Assembly (NCBI GenBank): GCA_017407995.1
Contig: JAFQVM010000016.1
Coordinates: 119,375-183,374, forward strand
Direction: 5' to 3'
Length of the DNA stretch: 64,000 nucleotides
Origin: Clostridia bacterium
GTDB lineage: Bacteria > Bacillota > Clostridia > Oscillospirales > Acutalibacteraceae
A program made the position numbers and the translations under genes. Positions 61,686-64,000 of the stretch are shown one piece after another. The stretch's first letter is position 1. Each line of letters opens with the position of its first letter. The notes under the pieces are model-generated. The model was not told where the DNA came from. It worked only from the letters and a program-made list of their open reading frames with translations, and searched no databases.

Positions 61686-62945
61686 ATGAATTTTGGGTCC
61701 ATGCCCGTAGCGGAGCTCGAAGGAAAATATTCGGAGCTTATGTCTGCATATAAGAACTTTCAGCAAAAGAATCTGAAGCTTGATATGTCCAGAGGAAAGC
61801 CGTGCACACAGCAGTTAGAGCTTTCAATGGATATGTTGAACAATACAGAAATTAAAGCGGAATCAGGACTTGATTGCAGAAATTACGGAATACTTGACGG
61901 AATTCCGGAGTGCAAAACCCTTTTTGCACAGATGCTTGAAGTTGACGAAAAAAATCTTATAGTAATGGGCAACTCAAGCCTTAATGTTATGTTTGATTAT
62001 ATTGCACAGTGTATGATACACGGCGCAGGTGCAACGCCGTGGGCTTCTCAGGGAAAAATAAAGTTTGCTTGTCCTGTACCGGGATACGACAGACACTTTG
62101 GAATATTGGAATATTTCGGTATTGAAATGATAAATGTGCCCATGCTTAAAAGCGGTCCGGATATGGATGTGCTTGAGGAGCTTGTTAAAGACAGTAGTGT
62201 AAAGGGTATGTTCTGTGTTCCTAAATATTCAAATCCGGATGGAACTACTTATTCTGACGAGACTGTTCGCAGAATTGCAGCGTTGAAACCTGCAGCGGAG
62301 GATTTCAGAATAATATGGGACAATGCATATGTTGTTCACGATTTAAAAGAAAAAACAGACCCGTTGCTTAATATTTTTGATGAGTGTAAGAAATATTCAA
62401 GTGAAGATATGGTTATCGAGGTTGCCTCAACGTCAAAGATAACTTTTGCGGGTGCAGGAATAGCAGTTGTTGCTGCATCAGACAATAACATAGCTATGAT
62501 AAAAAAACGCATGGGTATGCAGACAATAGGTTTTGATAAGATAAATCAGCTTCGCCATGTAGCATTTTTGAAAGATATGAACGGAATAAGGGCACATATG
62601 AGACGTCATGCTGAAATAATAGCTCCAAAGTTTAACGTTGTACTTGAAGCATTTAACAGTGAGCTTTCCGGTAAGGGCGTAGCTTCATGGAATAATCCTA
62701 ACGGCGGTTATTTCATTAGCCTTAATGTTATGGAAGGCTGTGCAAAACGTACTGTTGAGCTTTGTAAGCAGGCTGGTGTTGTACTTACACCCGCAGGTGC
62801 AACGTTCCCATATGGCAAGGACCCGAAAGATTCAAATATCAGAATTGCACCGACGTTTCCTTCCGTTGAGGAATTGAAACTTGCAGTTGAATTGCTTTGC
62901 ATATGTGTTCAGTTAGCGGCAGCGGAAAAACTGCTTAACAAATAA
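61686..62945 (+). CDS. PLP aminotransferase, aspartate-aminotransferase-like (PF12897 type)
   Basis: Protein of 419 residues. It opens with FGSMPVAELEGKYSEL and KLDMSRGKP, typical of the Firmicute aspartate-aminotransferase-like family, and continues with MGNSSLNVMFDYI, FCVPKYSNPDGTTYSDETVRR, WDNAYVVHDL and the PLP lysine in ASTSKITFAGAGIAVVAAS. It is fold type I. It probably transfers amino groups between aspartate or a related amino acid and 2-oxoglutarate; the substrate is not certain. ACGGAGG precedes the start. Monocistronic, with terminator. Confidence 0.85.
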   Translation: MNFGSMPVAELEGKYSELMSAYKNFQQKNLKLDMSRGKPCTQQLELSMDMLNNTEIKAESGLDCRNYGILDGIPECKTLFAQMLEVDEKNLIVMGNSSLNVMFDYIAQCMIHGAGATPWASQGKIKFACPVPGYDRHFGILEYFGIEMINVPMLKSGPDMDVLEELVKDSSVKGMFCVPKYSNPDGTTYSDETVRRIAALKPAAEDFRIIWDNAYVVHDLKEKTDPLLNIFDECKKYSSEDMVIEVASTSKITFAGAGIAVVAASDNNIAMIKKRMGMQTIGFDKINQLRHVAFLKDMNGIRAHMRRHAEIIAPKFNVVLEAFNSELSGKGVASWNNPNGGYFISLNVMEGCAKRTVELCKQAGVVLTPAGATFPYGKDPKDSNIRIAPTFPSVEELKLAVELLCICVQLAAAEKLLNK

Positions 62946-62978
62946 TACTGTACGCAAATTAAGTAAATATAATAGCTA

Positions 62979-63020
62979 ATCTCCCATTGCAGAAAAAAGG
63001 CTGCTATGGGAGTATTTTTT
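62979..63020 (+). terminator. Rho-independent terminator
   Basis: Stem CTCCCATtGCAG / CTGCtATGGGAG with A-rich loop and TATTTTTT. Confidence 0.85.
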
Positions 63021-63129
63021 ATGTCCGAAAATGTATGTCAATTTTTGCAGTTACTCATATGATATAACGAGGGACACCTCAGACAATTTGAATTGTCTAA
63101 AATACAGAAAAGGAGTCACGTTTGTCGAT

Positions 63130-63348
63130 ATGGTTGATAACTCAAGAAAAAACTACCGACAAGATTGGGCTCGTTCTTGCACCTGCAGGGATAACATTAC
63201 TTCTTTCCCGGAGGAATATGGATTAGCTATGGCTTATGTTCCTGTTCAAACAGACCTGACGATTTATGATGATATGCAGGCTTTGGAAGTAGGAACTTTA
63301 TTCCCGGTGCTCAACAAGCCCTTCCTTGGAGCGGGGTGTTTAAGATGA
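63130..63348 (+). CDS. cotJA: Spore coat associated protein CotJA
   Basis: Protein of 72 residues. CotJA signature pieces are LAMAYVPVQ, YDDMQALEVGTLFPVLNKPFLG. The ATG at 63130 is the only plausible start in frame; AAAGGAG is 14 bases upstream, a long gap. The frame stays open further upstream (to 63031), but that part does not look like CotJA. It is the first gene of the sporulation operon cotJABC, normally made in the mother cell under SigE. A sequence CATATGAT at 63056 resembles a SigE -10 but no good -35 was found. Its stop overlaps the cotJB start. Confidence 0.85.
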   Translation: MVDNSRKNYRQDWARSCTCRDNITSFPEEYGLAMAYVPVQTDLTIYDDMQALEVGTLFPVLNKPFLGAGCLR

Positions 63349-63596
63349 CAAATCGAGAGATACTTTTGAAAAAGCTGTCTGCGGCTCAATTTACACAATG
63401 GGAATTGCATCTTTATCTCGATACCCATCCTTCAGACTTGCAGGCTTTAGCACTGTTTAAAAAATGTGAAGCAAAATACAGAATGCTTAGAGAAGAATTT
63501 GAAGAAAAATACGGTCCGCTTTCTCACCTTGACTCAGTTGGTGCAGAGTGGCTAAAAAATCCTTGGCCGTGGGATATTGAGGGGTGTAGCTGCTAA
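63345..63596 (+). CDS. cotJB: Spore coat protein CotJB
   Basis: Protein of 83 residues starting ATG 63345 (MTNREILLKKLSAAQFTQWEL), overlapping cotJA in the ATGA arrangement. The family motif of aromatic and acidic residues LHLYLDTHPSDLQALALFKKC and the C-terminal WPWDIEGCSC are present. Length is normal. It is translationally coupled to cotJA and cotJC and is expected in the inner spore coat. Confidence 0.92.
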   Translation: MTNREILLKKLSAAQFTQWELHLYLDTHPSDLQALALFKKCEAKYRMLREEFEEKYGPLSHLDSVGAEWLKNPWPWDIEGCSC

Positions 63597-63808
63597 TGTT
63601 TACGTATGAAAAGAAATTACAGTATCCAATAAAGATTACAAACCCAAATCCGAAATATGCACAGATAATAATTTCACAATACGGCGGTCCCGACGGTGAG
63701 TTAGGTGCTTCTCTGCGTTATTTAAGTCAACGTTTTTCAATGCCTTTTCCCCAGTTGAAGGGCTTGTTGACTGATATAGGTACATCAGTTGTACTATGGT
63801 CTCTTTGA
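63596..63808 (+). CDS. cotJC: CotJC (manganese-catalase-like spore coat protein), N-terminal part only, interrupted
   Basis: The frame begins MFTYEKKLQYPIK and follows CotJC closely through QYGGPDGELGASLRYLSQRF and LLTDIGT (residues 1-63). It then diverges (SVVLWSL) and stops at 70 residues. Intact CotJC is about 190 residues and continues EE(L/F)AHLEMI after TDIGT; none of the three frames downstream resembles this. The break falls at 63780-63785, beside a short palindrome and the end of an opposing ORF. I read this as an insertion of foreign DNA rather than a frameshift. The remaining metal-binding Glu/His residues of the catalase fold are therefore missing here. Confidence 0.85.
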   Translation: MFTYEKKLQYPIKITNPNPKYAQIIISQYGGPDGELGASLRYLSQRFSMPFPQLKGLLTDIGTSVVLWSL

Positions 63809-64000
63809 GCATTTTTGTCCTCATTCTCGGACACATTCTGGGTATATTGTTCGGCTTTTGGATAAAAAGAAGAACCTGCCGCCGTTGCAACGGAAGATAA
63901 TGCGAATTTCCATTTGAACGGCAGCAGGTTTAATTTTACTGTTATTATATTGTCTTTTGATACGGTCATCGACTCAAGTATCTGTTTTATGAACTCATCA
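63727..64000 (-). CDS. Possible C-terminus of a serine-type site-specific recombinase (runs off window)
   Basis: An open minus-strand frame of about 91 codons enters from the right edge (DEFIKQILESMTVSKDNIIT...LPFKWKFALSS). A strand-rich end with ES-x-TV-x-KDNIITV resembles the C-terminal end of large serine recombinases, but the diagnostic N-terminal domain is outside the window and the match is weak. The frame continues across the cotJC break and its last 18-20 residues are the antisense of cotJC. If correct, the gene's end is built from host sequence. It could equally be an unrelated partial ORF. Confidence 0.4.
   Translation of the reverse strand, partial: DEFIKQILESMTVSKDNIITVKLNLLPFKWKFALSSVATAAGSSFYPKAEQYTQNVSENEDKNAQRDHSTTDVPISVNKPFNWGKGIEKR
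63780..63794. other. Candidate attachment-site palindrome at the cotJC break
   Basis: GTACA-TCAGT-TGTAC: five-base arms around a five-base centre. CotJC homology ends at the left arm, so this is the likely crossover region of the inserted segment. Confidence 0.45.
63873..63930. repeat. Imperfect 14-bp inverted repeat near the cotJC break
   Basis: AACCTGCCGCCGTT at 63873-63886 and AACGGCAGCAGGTT at 63917-63930 (13 of 14 matched when inverted). It may be a recombinase or terminus site, or chance in coding sequence. Confidence 0.4.

Noticed and set aside
63031-63129. Upstream extension of CotJA to 105 residues.
   Set aside because: The added residues do not match CotJA and the RBS lies downstream of that start.
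63784-63794. The +1 frame after the cotJC break reads V-H-Q-L, a tetrapeptide also found downstream in some CotJC proteins, hinting at a small deletion.
   Set aside because: The residues that follow do not resemble CotJC in any frame, so a four-residue match is best taken as chance.

Overview
The window looks like a chromosomal segment of a low-GC, endospore-forming, anaerobic Clostridia, probably an Oscillospirales/Ruminococcaceae-type gut or rumen bacterium. The support is: Gram-positive gene order (miaB-ricA-mutS-mutL-miaA; yggS-sepF-divIVA-lspA-rluD), strong AGGAGG ribosome binding sites with many TTG/GTG starts, a T-box leader, split transketolase, an anaerobic sulfatase-maturating radical SAM enzyme, and a cotJ spore-coat operon. 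No species assignment can be made from sequence alone. Gene density is high and most of the window is core genome. No CRISPR array, rRNA or complete mobile element was seen.

Region by region. 1-6.4 kb: the end of an rRNA methyltransferase, a lipid kinase, a PHP phosphoesterase, a HAD phosphatase, an ABC-F ATPase and a polytopic membrane protein. 6.5-13.2 kb: one tight operon for D-amino acids and 5-oxoproline (D-amino-acid transaminase, DUF4392 glutamate-cyclase-like protein, PxpB, PxpC, DUF1445 protein, PxpA, alanine racemase), followed by a tRNA-Leu(CAA). 13.5-20.7 kb: a GPH-type sugar symporter divergent from a TetR regulator plus class III aminotransferase, then a membrane-anchored sulfatase with its maturase. 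20.8-30.2 kb: pyrE, radC, uvrB, uvrA, a DUF4091 protein, metF and a zinc-ribbon membrane protein. 30.6-33.8 kb: a large cell-wall-anchored leucine-rich-repeat protein. 34-36.7 kb: a second GPH symporter divergent from a metallophosphoesterase. 36.7-39.5 kb: a PPIC foldase and a pseudouridine synthase. 39.6-47.2 kb: tRNA modification and mismatch repair genes. 47.2-58.3 kb: a division/lipoprotein cluster, split transketolase, a second DivIVA-like protein and an orphan fumarase beta-type subunit. 58.3-60.9 kb: a T-box leader ahead of an XRE-cupin regulator and an acyl-CoA synthetase. 60.9-62.9 kb: a Cu/Zn superoxide dismutase and an aminotransferase. 63.1-64 kb: cotJA, cotJB and a cotJC whose reading frame is broken where an opposing, possibly recombinase-encoding, segment begins.

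The most interesting systems are these. (1) The 6.7-13.2 kb operon holds, as separate genes, the two domains that vertebrates fuse in D-glutamate cyclase (DUF1445 and DUF4392). They sit inside a 5-oxoprolinase operon bracketed by D-amino-acid transaminase and alanine racemase, which suggests a dedicated D-glutamate/5-oxoproline/D-alanine cycle. (2) An isoleucine-type T-box (specifier AUC, acceptor-matching base U) precedes an acyl-CoA synthetase rather than an aminoacyl-tRNA synthetase. This would fit isoleucine-starvation control of 2-methylbutyrate scavenging. (3) The interruption of cotJC at the right edge resembles the left junction of a skin-like intervening element in a sporulation gene. 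The first half of each interpretation (gene identities, motifs) is read from sequence; the pathway and element interpretations are inference.
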